From contig NZ_CP119566.1 in assembly GCF_029277445.1 (NCBI RefSeq), positions 2,110,001-2,174,000 on the forward strand: a stretch of 64,000 nt of DNA, read 5' to 3'. The notes below the pieces were generated by a model that was not told where the DNA came from, searched no databases, and saw only the letters and a list, made by a program, of their open reading frames with translations. Of this stretch, positions 28,576 to 35,853 are shown piece after piece. Origin of the DNA: Pararhizobium qamdonense. Its GTDB lineage: Bacteria; Pseudomonadota; Alphaproteobacteria; Rhizobiales; Rhizobiaceae. Every line of letters starts with the position of its first letter. Position 1 is the stretch's first letter. Made by a program: the position numbers and the translations under genes.

Positions 28576-29454
28576 TTACGGGCGGTCGAGATGGATCGTC
28601 ACCCAGCCGTTGCGCCAGATGGTGCGGACATGGCGCAGGTGCTGGCCGTTATAAGCCGAGAGTACCTTCCAGCGCTGCGAGGCCAGAATGCCGGAGAGAA
28701 TCACCGAACCGCCGGGCGCCAGGTGGCTTGCAAGCTGCGGTGCCATCTTGATCAGCGGACGGGCAAGAATATTGGCGATGATCAAGTCGAACGGGCCATG
28801 CGCGGCAAAGGCCGGCGAGTGAAAGCCGGGCGCCGTGACCGTTGTAATGCCCGTGGCGATGCCGTTGCGTTTGACGTTCTCTGCCGCAACACGGGTGGCG
28901 ATGGGGTCGATATCGGTTGCCAGAACCGGAACCGGCTTGAGTTTGCGTGCGGCGATGGCGAGCACGCCGCTGCCTGTGCCCAGATCCAGCGCATTGCGGA
29001 CCTTGCGGGCGCGCATGACGGTTTCGATGACTTCCAGGCAGCCTGCCGTCGTGCCGTGATGGCCGGTGCCAAAGGCCTGGCCGGCGTCAATCTCGATGGC
29101 GATATCGTTGAGGCGCACCTTGTCGCGGTCATGCGAGCCATGGACGAGAAAACGCCCGGCGCGCACCGGAGACAGGCCCTCCAGCGACTTGGCGATCCAG
29201 TCGACATCCGGGATGATTTCGCGCTCGATCACGGCATCTGGAAACTGCGCGGCGACAACATCAGCGAAACGCGCCCGCATTCCGTCTTCCTCATCGAAGT
29301 CGATATAGAGCGAGGCTTCCCAGATATCCTTCTTCTCGTCCATTTCCATGGTGGCGATGGCATAGCCTTCGTCCTCGAAAGCATCTGTCATCAGGTCCAG
29401 AAGGACTTCGGAGAGCTTTTCGGTCGTGGTGATGAAGAGGCGCAGGTCGCTCAA
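28576..29454 (-). CDS. prmA: PrmA, ribosomal protein L11 methyltransferase
   Basis: SAM-dependent methyltransferase that trimethylates ribosomal protein L11; 292 residues. The frame is open far upstream, into the next gene. The family N-terminus (SDLRLFITTTEKLSE) follows a TTG at 29454 with AAGGA eight bases upstream, so a TTG start is chosen over GTG at 29475, which lacks a good site. Signatures are the substrate-domain QAFGTGHHGTT, SAM motif I LDLGTGSGVLAIAA, ATDIDPIA, and the catalytic-loop IIANILARPL. The gene lies downstream of the FAD monooxygenase on the same strand. Confidence 0.93.
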   Translation of the reverse strand: MSDLRLFITTTEKLSEVLLDLMTDAFEDEGYAIATMEMDEKKDIWEASLYIDFDEEDGMRARFADVVAAQFPDAVIEREIIPDVDWIAKSLEGLSPVRAGRFLVHGSHDRDKVRLNDIAIEIDAGQAFGTGHHGTTAGCLEVIETVMRARKVRNALDLGTGSGVLAIAARKLKPVPVLATDIDPIATRVAAENVKRNGIATGITTVTAPGFHSPAFAAHGPFDLIIANILARPLIKMAPQLASHLAPGGSVILSGILASQRWKVLSAYNGQHLRHVRTIWRNGWVTIHLDRP

Positions 29455-29528
29455 TGTCTTTGTCCTTGTCGGCACATGCTTGCCGCGCGGCTCTAGCACG
29501 CCGTCCGATACAAGGTAAAGCGCAGCGC

Positions 29529-30659
29529 CTATTGCGCGCCGGGAATCCAGGGTGGCGGCGGGGTGTCCTGGCCTGCGGCATTGCGCAGAAAGGCGTTGGA
29601 GATGCCCGGAATATGGTTTGCCAGCGGCAGGAGCAGCGATCGCAGCCGTGTCAGAATGGGGTTTTTCAAGGTGATGAAGGCCGTGTTGCGCCGGGTGTCC
29701 CTGAGCACGGTCCTGACGGCGGGTAATCTCAGAGCCGAATAGTCCTTTTCCCGACCCTCCGCTATCAGCCAAGCCAGCCAGCAGGCATCCTCGATGCCGA
29801 GATTCATGCCGCGTGCGCCGGCCGGCGAATGCACATGGGCGGCGTCTCCGGCGAGATACACCTTGCCTCGGCTCATGGTCTCGACATGGCGGAAGCTGAT
29901 GCGGAAATCCGAGGCCCATGTGCGCTCCAGCACCATGGCCGGATGATAGATGCGGGTTTCGAAATCCGCATCGGTGGACAGATAGCGCAGCGTATCCTCG
30001 TTCACCGGCAGCCTTCCCAGCACGCCGGGATTGAGGAAATTCATCTCGATGAAACCGGTATCGACCGGCTGTGCATAGCGGTAGTCGGCGAGGAAAAAGC
30101 GGCTCTCCAGCGCATTGCCGGGGAAGGTAAACCCGAAGGCCTGGCGAACGGCGGAATGGGCGCCGTCCGTGCCGATCAGCAGGTCCGGCGCGACCGTTTC
30201 CGTCCGGCCATCGGCGTGTTGGAGGGTGACCACCGGCTTTTGCACATCGCCTGAGGCCGGGATGAGTTCGGCCGACCATTCCGGGGTGATGCCGAAGGGC
30301 AGGAGCCTCTGCAGCAAAAACCGTTCGGTTTGACCCTGTGGCAGGATCTGGATCGGACAATAGCGGCTGCGGAAGCTTTCCGTCTCGATGGTCAGCAGCG
30401 GTTTGCCGGAGGACGCGATCTTGAATTTCGTCAGGCGCCGGGCTTTTGCAAGAATCAGGGCGCTGACGCCGGATGCTTCCAAAAGCGTCAGGGTTCTGGC
30501 ATTGACGCCGAGTGCCCGGCTTTCATGGAGGGGGGCGGGTCCGGCCGCCTTTGCCACGAGGCGTGCTTTTATGCCCCGCCGCGCCAGTTCAAGCGCCAGT
30601 GCCAGTCCGGTCGGTCCGGCGCCAGCAATCAGAATGGATTTTTCACTGGTTTCACCCAT
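29529..30659 (-). CDS. FAD-dependent aromatic-ring monooxygenase family protein
   Basis: A 376-residue class A flavoprotein monooxygenase (UbiH/PheA/TetX superfamily). The N-terminal dinucleotide fold is ILIAGAGPTGLALALELARRG. The DG motif is GTDGAHSAVRQAFG, and the second FAD motif is YLAGDAAHVHSPAGARGMN. Substrate is unknown; such proteins hydroxylate aromatic or polyketide compounds. The ATG at 30659 has a strong GGGAGGGG site. It is shorter than most phenol hydroxylases and lacks their C-terminal thioredoxin-like domain. It is co-directional with the sco gene upstream (20-base gap) and prmA downstream. Confidence 0.85.
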   Translation of the reverse strand: MGETSEKSILIAGAGPTGLALALELARRGIKARLVAKAAGPAPLHESRALGVNARTLTLLEASGVSALILAKARRLTKFKIASSGKPLLTIETESFRSRYCPIQILPQGQTERFLLQRLLPFGITPEWSAELIPASGDVQKPVVTLQHADGRTETVAPDLLIGTDGAHSAVRQAFGFTFPGNALESRFFLADYRYAQPVDTGFIEMNFLNPGVLGRLPVNEDTLRYLSTDADFETRIYHPAMVLERTWASDFRISFRHVETMSRGKVYLAGDAAHVHSPAGARGMNLGIEDACWLAWLIAEGREKDYSALRLPAVRTVLRDTRRNTAFITLKNPILTRLRSLLLPLANHIPGISNAFLRNAAGQDTPPPPWIPGAQ

Positions 30660-30679
30660 CAGCCCCTCCCGACAATGGA

Positions 30680-31279
30680 TTACCTTTTCGTCAGGTTTTC
30701 CAGTTTCTTGACTGCCGTCTCCGGATTTTCCTCGTAAGCGATCGTACCGGTGAACTTGCCTTGCGAATCCAGCAGGAACACCGATGCAGTATGATCCATC
30801 GTGTAGTCGCCGTCAGGTTTCTTTTCGTCCAGCGGCACCTTCTTGGCATAGACCCTAAAGCCCTTGACCATCTCCATGACCTTGTCCGGCGGACCGGAAA
30901 TGCCGGTGATGCGCTTGGATACGTTGGAGACGTATTGACCAAGGATTTCCGGGGTATCGCGTTCCGGATCGACGCTGATGAAATAGGCCTGCAGCTTGGT
31001 GCCGTCGGGATCGACCTTTTCCAGCCAGCCGTTCAGCTCAAACAGCGTGGTCGGGCAGACTTCCGGGCAATGGGTGAAGCCGAAGAACAGGGCCGAGGGC
31101 TTGCCGACGAAAGCGGCCTGCGTGATCGGCTGGCCGGTCTGCGATACCAGCTCAAAGGGAACGCCGAACGGACCGGCGGCGATCTCCTCCTTGCCCGTGG
31201 TCATCTGGTAGCTGATCCAGCCCAGCGAGGCTGCGACAACGGCAACGGCCGCCCAAAGAACGATGCGAAGTGTTTTCAT
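30680..31279 (-). CDS. Sco1/SenC-family copper chaperone for cytochrome oxidase
   Basis: Membrane-anchored periplasmic thioredoxin-fold protein of 199 residues that delivers copper to cytochrome c oxidase CuA, or acts as a thiol reductant for it. One N-terminal membrane segment (about 4-24) is followed by the CxxxC copper motif in FTHCPEVCPTT and the conserved His in TMDHTASVFLL. VDPERDTPEILG is a further family hallmark. The ATG at 31279 is preferred over the frame-open codon at 31294 because it starts the basic membrane segment directly. It may be co-transcribed with the tiny membrane protein upstream. Confidence 0.93.
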   Translation of the reverse strand: MKTLRIVLWAAVAVVAASLGWISYQMTTGKEEIAAGPFGVPFELVSQTGQPITQAAFVGKPSALFFGFTHCPEVCPTTLFELNGWLEKVDPDGTKLQAYFISVDPERDTPEILGQYVSNVSKRITGISGPPDKVMEMVKGFRVYAKKVPLDEKKPDGDYTMDHTASVFLLDSQGKFTGTIAYEENPETAVKKLENLTKR

Positions 31280-31383
31280 GTGATGTCCGCTCAAAACCTG
31301 CCCAATAGTGCAGCTGAGATAGCGGTTTGGGCGGGATGTTGCAAAACATTCACGCTGCCAGCGTCAAAATGCGGCAGCGTTCG

Positions 31384-31542
31384 TCAAAAGCACCAGGACA
31401 TGCCGTTTTCAGCCATGGTCAGCAGCATCTCCGGCCCCTGAACGATCCATCCGAAAAAGGCGGCAAGGCACAGGAGCAGGAACACACCGCCAAGGGCGGT
31501 GATCGCCAGGTTCTGATTGTGCTTTCCGGCCTCGTTGTTCAT
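31384..31542 (-). CDS. Small single-span membrane protein next to sco
   Basis: A 52-residue open frame, ATG at 31542 and stop at 31384. It begins MNNEAGKHNQNLAIT, continues with one strongly hydrophobic segment (about residues 16-34) and ends MAENGMSWCF. AGGAT lies about 11 bases upstream. It is on the same strand as sco, about 105 bases before its start, and codon use is rhizobial. No family is recognised. The clear helix, start signal and position support a real gene, perhaps linked to cytochrome oxidase assembly (inference). Confidence 0.6.
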   Translation of the reverse strand: MNNEAGKHNQNLAITALGGVFLLLCLAAFFGWIVQGPEMLLTMAENGMSWCF

Positions 31543-31771
31543 GCGGCGATGATATCCTGCCCGCCGTTACTTTGAAAGCCGTTTTGCAGGGCACGGGTTT
31601 GCACGGGGCAGAGGCGGACGAGTGCGCACGCAAGAATCCGGTAAGCATTTTAGCAAAAGTTTAATGTGTGTTTGCCATGGTCTGACAACGCAAGGGGTGT
31701 TGGCGGGCGCCCCTGATCCGGCAAGTGCCGGAGGCATCGGGTTTCGCCGGAAACTGGGAAGAATTCTGATC

Positions 31772-32236
31772 ATGACAAATGCCATCAAGCAGTCCGGCGC
31801 CTATCTGGAAATCGTATCGTTTCATCTGGGCGATCAGGAATTCTGCATCGATATCATGGCGATCCGCGAAATCCGTGGCTGGGCGCCCGTGACGCCGATG
31901 CCGCACACGCCGCCTTATGTGCTGGGGCTGATCAACCTGCGCGGCGCTGTCATCCCGGTCATCGACATGGCCTGCCGCCTCGGCATGAAGATGACGGAGC
32001 CGTCGGAACGTTCGGCGATCATCGTCACCGATATCGCCGGCAAGCTGGTCGGCCTTCTGGTCGAACAGGTGTCCGACATGATGACGATCAAGAGCGAAGC
32101 GCTGCAGCCAGCCCCGGAAATCATTCCGGAAGCACAGCGCGCCTTCTGCCGCGGCATCGTCGCGCTGGAAAAGACCATGGTCTGCTTCCTCAATCTCGAC
32201 ACCGTCATCGCCGACGAGCTGGCCCAGGCGGCTTAG
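31772..32236 (+). CDS. cheW: CheW-like chemotaxis coupling protein
   Basis: Soluble 154-residue SH3-like coupling protein that links chemoreceptors to CheA. LEIVSFHLGDQEFCIDIMAIREI starts the first subdomain. VLGLINLRGAVIPVIDM is the conserved receptor/CheA-contact strand, and DSVSD-like VEQVSDMMTI and FCRGI follow. The frame is open upstream, but the ATG at 31772 with GGAAGA upstream gives the standard size. It stands alone, outside a che operon, as seen for some rhizobial cheW genes. A terminator follows. Confidence 0.92.
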   Translation: MTNAIKQSGAYLEIVSFHLGDQEFCIDIMAIREIRGWAPVTPMPHTPPYVLGLINLRGAVIPVIDMACRLGMKMTEPSERSAIIVTDIAGKLVGLLVEQVSDMMTIKSEALQPAPEIIPEAQRAFCRGIVALEKTMVCFLNLDTVIADELAQAA

Positions 32237-32265
32237 TTACATCAATTGCCTTGAACGCGATGCAG

Positions 32266-32296
32266 ACGCCATCCGGTAACCCGGGTGGCGTTTTTT
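32266..32296 (+). terminator. Rho-independent terminator after cheW
   Basis: An 11-bp stem (32266-32276 against 32281-32291, one G-T wobble) with a four-base loop is followed by TTTTTT. Confidence 0.92.
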
Positions 32297-32389
32297 GCGT
32301 TGAGTTTGAAGAGCAGTTCCGTTCGCTGGATTGTGCGGCGCAACAATTGCGCATAGCTTTTGCCGGAAAGCAGACCGAGGAGATTGCCC

Positions 32390-33058
32390 GTGAAATGCCT
32401 GTTGCTCGTCGATATCCAGAATGGGTTCTGCTCTGGCGGCAATCTTGCCGTGCCTGACGGCGAGGCGGTCGTTGCCGTCGCCAACCGGCTGATGGCGGAA
32501 GGCGGCTATGATCTGGTGGTTGCGTCGCTGGACTGGCATCCGGCCGATCACGGCAGCTTTGCCTCGCAGCATCCGGGCCGCCACCCTTTCGAAATGGGGA
32601 CGCTGCACGGCAAGCCGCAGATGCTCTGGCCGGATCATTGCGTCCAGGGCACAGCAGACGCCGAACTGCACCCGGCGCTCGACCAGACCCGTATCGATTA
32701 TCTCCAGCGCAAGGGCGAGGACCGGACCATAGACAGCTATTCGGCGTTTCGCGACAATGACCACGCGGCGCTGACCGGGCTGTCCGACTATCTTGCAAAC
32801 CGTGGCGTCGATCATCTCGATGTCTGCGGTCTGGCAACCGATTATTGCGTCAGGGATTCGGTCCTTGACGCAATCCAGCTCATTCCCGGAATTTCCGTGC
32901 GCCTCGTCATCGACGCCTGCCGGGGCATCGATCCGCAGGGTGTCGAGGTGGCACTGGCCGCAATGGCGGCTGCAGGCGCCGAAATCGTCACGTCTGCCGC
33001 CGTTACTGCTGAAGCCAGGGACGGTGCCGCTACTTCGGAGCGCCTTTCTCCCAGGTGA
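32390..33058 (+). CDS. pncA: PncA, nicotinamidase
   Basis: Cytoplasmic hydrolase converting nicotinamide to nicotinate in NAD salvage (and activating pyrazinamide in other bacteria); 222 residues. The GTG at 32390 is chosen because GAGGAG lies seven bases upstream; the open frame extends to 32360 without a site. The catalytic Asp is in LLVDIQNGF, metal ligands are in DWHPADHGSFAS, and the catalytic Lys is in RKGED. The nucleophile Cys is in GLATDYCVRDS. The 3' end overlaps the convergent CreA-family gene by 29 bases. Confidence 0.94.
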   Translation: MKCLLLVDIQNGFCSGGNLAVPDGEAVVAVANRLMAEGGYDLVVASLDWHPADHGSFASQHPGRHPFEMGTLHGKPQMLWPDHCVQGTADAELHPALDQTRIDYLQRKGEDRTIDSYSAFRDNDHAALTGLSDYLANRGVDHLDVCGLATDYCVRDSVLDAIQLIPGISVRLVIDACRGIDPQGVEVALAAMAAAGAEIVTSAAVTAEARDGAATSERLSPR

Positions 33059-33527
33059 CCGGCTGCTCGAACAGCGGAATGGTCGAGATCGACATCTTGG
33101 CGGAACCGTCAGTCAATTCGCGGGAATGGGCGAGATAGATCAGCGTGTTGTTCTTCTTGTCGTAGATGCGGGTGACCACCAGCTTCTTCCAGACGAGCGA
33201 CAGCCCCTCGCGGAACACTTCCTCGCCGCCCTTATCAAGCTCGATATCGCCGATCGTCACCGGCCCGGTCTGGCGGCAGGAGATGGAGTTGTTCGACGGA
33301 TCCTCGAACCAGTTGCCATTCTTCAAGCGGTCAACCACGCTGCGGTCGAAATAGGTCACATGGCAGGTGACGCCCGAAATCTTGGGATCGCTGACGGCAT
33401 CGATGGTGATGTCGTTGCCAAGCCAGTCCACGCCGACTTCGCCGACGGTTTCGGCCTGCGCGGAAAATCCGGCAAGGCTCGTCGCAAGAAGCGCGCAGGC
33501 GCTGATAAAACGGATGGGAAGCGGCAT
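33030..33527 (-). CDS. CreA-family periplasmic protein
   Basis: A 165-residue secreted protein of the CreA family (PF05981). It has a signal peptide ending near FSAQA (about residue 25). The core includes VGVDWLGNDITIDAVSDPKI and GVTCHVTYFD, with a second Cys in SISCRQTGP, so one disulfide is possible. The molecular role of CreA is not established. GGAG precedes the ATG at 33527. Its last 29 bases overlap the end of convergent pncA. Confidence 0.9.
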   Translation of the reverse strand: MPLPIRFISACALLATSLAGFSAQAETVGEVGVDWLGNDITIDAVSDPKISGVTCHVTYFDRSVVDRLKNGNWFEDPSNNSISCRQTGPVTIGDIELDKGGEEVFREGLSLVWKKLVVTRIYDKKNNTLIYLAHSRELTDGSAKMSISTIPLFEQPVTWEKGAPK

Positions 33528-33889
33528 TGTGGGTTCTCCGGATGCAATGCCACAGACATAGGATCGGCGGCGGGTAATGCAAGCGGCGGGGCAAGCGGCG
33601 GGCGCGGCGTTTATCCCGTGCCCAAAGTGAACTTTTTTCGCCGCTCAGAATCCCAAGCGTCCATACTGTCGTGGTCTCCAGCGGAAATTAAAACCGCTTG
33701 ACCCGACAAGGGCTTAGTTTCGAGCAGCCTCGCTGCCCCAGCCTTGCAATCATTTCCAAAGCGCTTGGGTTTCGGCGACGGCAAACACTGCGGTTGCAAA
33801 AATGTGAAAAAATTCGCTTGAATTGTAAAAATCTACAACTTATAGGGCCCCTTCTTTAAAAAATGCGCGGACGCTCAGACGTTCCAATG
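33528..33889. other. Intergenic stretch before the small-gene array
   Basis: About 360 bases. The first half is rhizobial in composition; from about 33780 it turns AT-rich, marking the edge of the accessory array. No tRNA, integrase or inverted repeat was seen at the boundary. A 62-codon reverse frame at 33611-33799 has no RBS or family. Confidence 0.4.
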
Positions 33890-34130
33890 GTTGCCGATTA
33901 TGAACAATATATCCGAAAGAGGCGGCCTCGGCCGTTGCGTTCCTCAAACAGCGTATGCTCGAAGGGTGGACCGAGTCTATCAACTCTGAGTTGATAACAG
34001 GTGAACTCAGAAAGTCGGAAGCACGTTGGCCTCAGTTTCTTATCAAACCTCCATCCGGAGTACGAACCAAACGGGATCAGCGGGCTGGGGAAAAGTACGG
34101 GATGTTTGGCGTCCTGAACTGGGCACTGAA
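33890..34130 (+). pseudogene. Degenerate first copy (copy 0) of the tandem small-gene array
   Basis: Translation in shifting frames recovers pieces of the array protein. VAFLKQRMLEGWTES and ITGELRKSEA occur in one frame (33940-34030). LSNLHPEYEPNGIS, matching LSDLYPDCEPSEIS of copy 1, occurs in another (34040-34085). A final WALNF (34121-34135) answers GIEF. The N-terminal segment is largely deleted. At least one frameshift and the deletion make it non-functional. It lies directly before copy 1, so it is the decayed first unit of the array. Confidence 0.65.
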
Positions 34131-34157
34131 TTTTGACGGCATCGACAGGAGATCGCT

Positions 34158-34469
34158 ATGGCGAAGAAAGTATCCGTTGGGATTAAATACGAAATCAATG
34201 AATATGGTTATCGCCGGGCGACAACTCGGGATTGGACTGAGGATGAGGTTGCGGAGGCTGTTGCCTTTCTGAAGCAAGACATGCCCGAAGGATGGGCCGA
34301 ACTGGAAGAGTTAGAGCGAACGACAGGCGACCTTAGAGAATCTGACGCTGCGGGTAATCTGTTTGCTGCCTTATCGGATCTTTATCCGGACTGTGAGCCG
34401 AGCGAAATCAGTCAATTGTCCTTGAAAGTTAGAATTGCGCGCCGGTCGGCACTTGGCATTGAATTCTGA
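34158..34469 (+). CDS. Tandem-array small acidic protein, copy 1
   Basis: A 103-residue protein of no recognised family. It starts MAKKVSVGIKYEINEYG, has a W-T-E-D-E segment (about residue 28), the helix GWAELEELERTTGDLR and LYPDCEP, and ends ALGIEF. No signal peptide or membrane segment: a soluble, acidic, mostly helical protein. AGGAG lies six bases before the ATG. It is nearly identical to copies 2 and 4. Local tandem duplication of small soluble genes is seen in poly-immunity loci and other accessory clusters, but no toxin lies nearby, so no function is proposed. Confidence 0.75.
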   Translation: MAKKVSVGIKYEINEYGYRRATTRDWTEDEVAEAVAFLKQDMPEGWAELEELERTTGDLRESDAAGNLFAALSDLYPDCEPSEISQLSLKVRIARRSALGIEF

Positions 34470-34556
34470 CAGCATCAAAACAGCGGCTGTTTTCAATTTA
34501 CAGCAGAAAATTGCGTTCAATAACCGAGCCAGCCAACAACGAGACAGAAGATATTG

Positions 34557-34868
34557 ATGGCCAAGAAAGTATCCGTTGGGATTAAATACGAAATCGATGA
34601 ATATGGTTTGCGCCCGGCGACAACTCGGGATTGGACTGAGGATGAGGTTGCGGACGCTGTTGCCTTTCTGAAGCAAGACATGCCTGAAGGATGGGCCGAA
34701 CTGGAAGAGTTGGAGCGAACGACAGGCGACCTCAGAGAATCTGACGCAGCGGGTAACCTGTTTGCTGCCTTATCGGAACTTTATCCGGACTGTGAGCCGT
34801 GTGAAATCAGTCAATTGGCCTGGAAAGTTAGAATTGCGCGCCGGACGGCGCTTGGCATTGAATTCTGA
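34557..34868 (+). CDS. Tandem-array small acidic protein, copy 2
   Basis: A 103-residue near-copy of copy 1 that differs at roughly ten residues, for example IDEYGLRP for INEYGYRR and LAWKVRIARRT for LSLKVRIARRS. Start ATG at 34557; the weak site GAAG lies upstream within the repeated spacer. The unit length from copy 1 to copy 2 is 399 bases and includes the intergenic spacer, showing duplication of a whole gene-plus-leader block. Uninterrupted frame, so presumably functional. Confidence 0.75.
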   Translation: MAKKVSVGIKYEIDEYGLRPATTRDWTEDEVADAVAFLKQDMPEGWAELEELERTTGDLRESDAAGNLFAALSELYPDCEPCEISQLAWKVRIARRTALGIEF

Positions 34869-34951
34869 CAGTATCAAACAGCGCTGTTTTCCATTTGCAG
34901 CAGAAAATTGAGTTCAATAACCGCCAGCCAACAACGAGACAGAAGATATTG

Positions 34952-35261
34952 ATGGCCAAGAAAGTATCCTTTGGGGTTGATCCCGGATTTGATAAGTTGG
35001 GTCATCAGTATGCAAGACGGCGCGACTGGACAGAGGATGAAATGGCCGAGGCCATTGCGTTTAAAGCAGGAACGGCCAAAAATTTGGGCTGACTTGGTGG
35101 AAATCGAGCTAACGACCGGCGAACTGCGCGGCTCCGAGGCTAAGCATATCGAGTTCGGTGCGTTGGCCAATTTCTACCCAGAATGTCAGCAGAGCGAAAT
35201 CAGCCAATTGAGATGGAAAGTCCGGCAAACTCGTTGGACCGAGCTAGGCATTGAATTCTAG
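34952..35261 (+). pseudogene. Tandem-array small gene, copy 3, frameshifted
   Basis: It begins MAKKVSFGVDPGFDKLG in one frame and continues after about 35060 in another (KQERPKIWADLVEIELTTGELR to ELGIEF). Compared with copy 1, two bases are missing at the FLKQ codons (GCGTTT-AAAGCAG for GCCTTTCTGAAGCAA). The result is an early stop at 35090-35092. It is the most divergent copy at the protein level, so it probably diverged before breaking. A real 46-residue truncated product cannot be excluded. Confidence 0.75.
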
Positions 35262-35345
35262 CGGCACACTCAATGATGGCGGTTTGTCCGGAACTGTCAT
35301 CTTAATGAATAACCGGATTCACGAAGCAAAGAACAGGAGATATCT

Positions 35346-35654
35346 ATGGCCAAGAAAGTATCCGTTGGGATTAAATACGAAATCAATGAATATGGTTTGC
35401 GCCGGGCGACATCTCGGGATTGGACTGAGGATGAGGTTGCAGAGGCTGTTGCATTTCTGAAGCAAGAGATGCCGGAAGGATGGGCCGAACTGGAAGAGTT
35501 GGAGAGAACGACAGGCGACCTCAGAGTATCTGAAGCGGCGGATAATCTGTTTGCTGTATTGTCGGGTCTTTATCCGGACTGTGAGCCGTGTGAAATCAGT
35601 CAGTTGGCCTGGAAAGTTAGAATTGCGCGCCGGACGTCGCTTGGTTTAAAATAA
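35346..35654 (+). CDS. Tandem-array small acidic protein, copy 4
   Basis: A 102-residue near-copy of copy 1, with AGGAG before the ATG. It retains the INEYG, W-T-E-D-E, GWAELEELERTTGDLR and CEPCEIS segments. It ends SLGLK rather than ALGIEF because the last codons are altered. High nucleotide identity to copies 1 and 2, but not to copy 3 which lies between them, suggests gene conversion or a recent duplication that skipped copy 3. Function unknown. Confidence 0.75.
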   Translation: MAKKVSVGIKYEINEYGLRRATSRDWTEDEVAEAVAFLKQEMPEGWAELEELERTTGDLRVSEAADNLFAVLSGLYPDCEPCEISQLAWKVRIARRTSLGLK

Positions 35655-35853
35655 TATTGGAGTTTAGGAACGGCAAGCGGACCTATTATTTCTTAAGGCA
35701 CCTCAATGTCTTATGCATTCCGGGCCGGTCGCGAGCATCGCTTGATAATATGCCACCTAGGCCAAGCGTGATGGATGCACACATCCAGGACCAGCGCTAA
35801 GGCCGAGCGCCTCATCTTTGAAGGGCTGCCGGCATTCAACATTCCTTTCATGT

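Larger units (their letters stand above)
33890..35660 (+). repeat. Array of five tandem ~395-base repeats (gene plus spacer)
   Basis: Starts of successive intact or frameshifted units lie at 34158, 34557, 34952 and 35346, a period of 394-399 bases, with a decayed unit before them. The spacer is repeated too: copies 1 and 2 are both followed by GAATTCTGACAG, then CAGCAGAAAATTG, then AACAACGAGACAGAAGATA. The array is AT-richer than the flanking core genes, consistent with acquired DNA. Confidence 0.85.

Noticed and set aside
33955..34272. A 105-codon forward frame before the array
   Set aside because: It joins pieces of the decayed copy 0 with an out-of-frame reading of copy 1, so it is not a gene.
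33890..35660. Tandem repeats considered as a CRISPR array
   Set aside because: Repeat units are about 395 bases and contain protein-coding genes; no short repeats with unique spacers and no cas genes are present.
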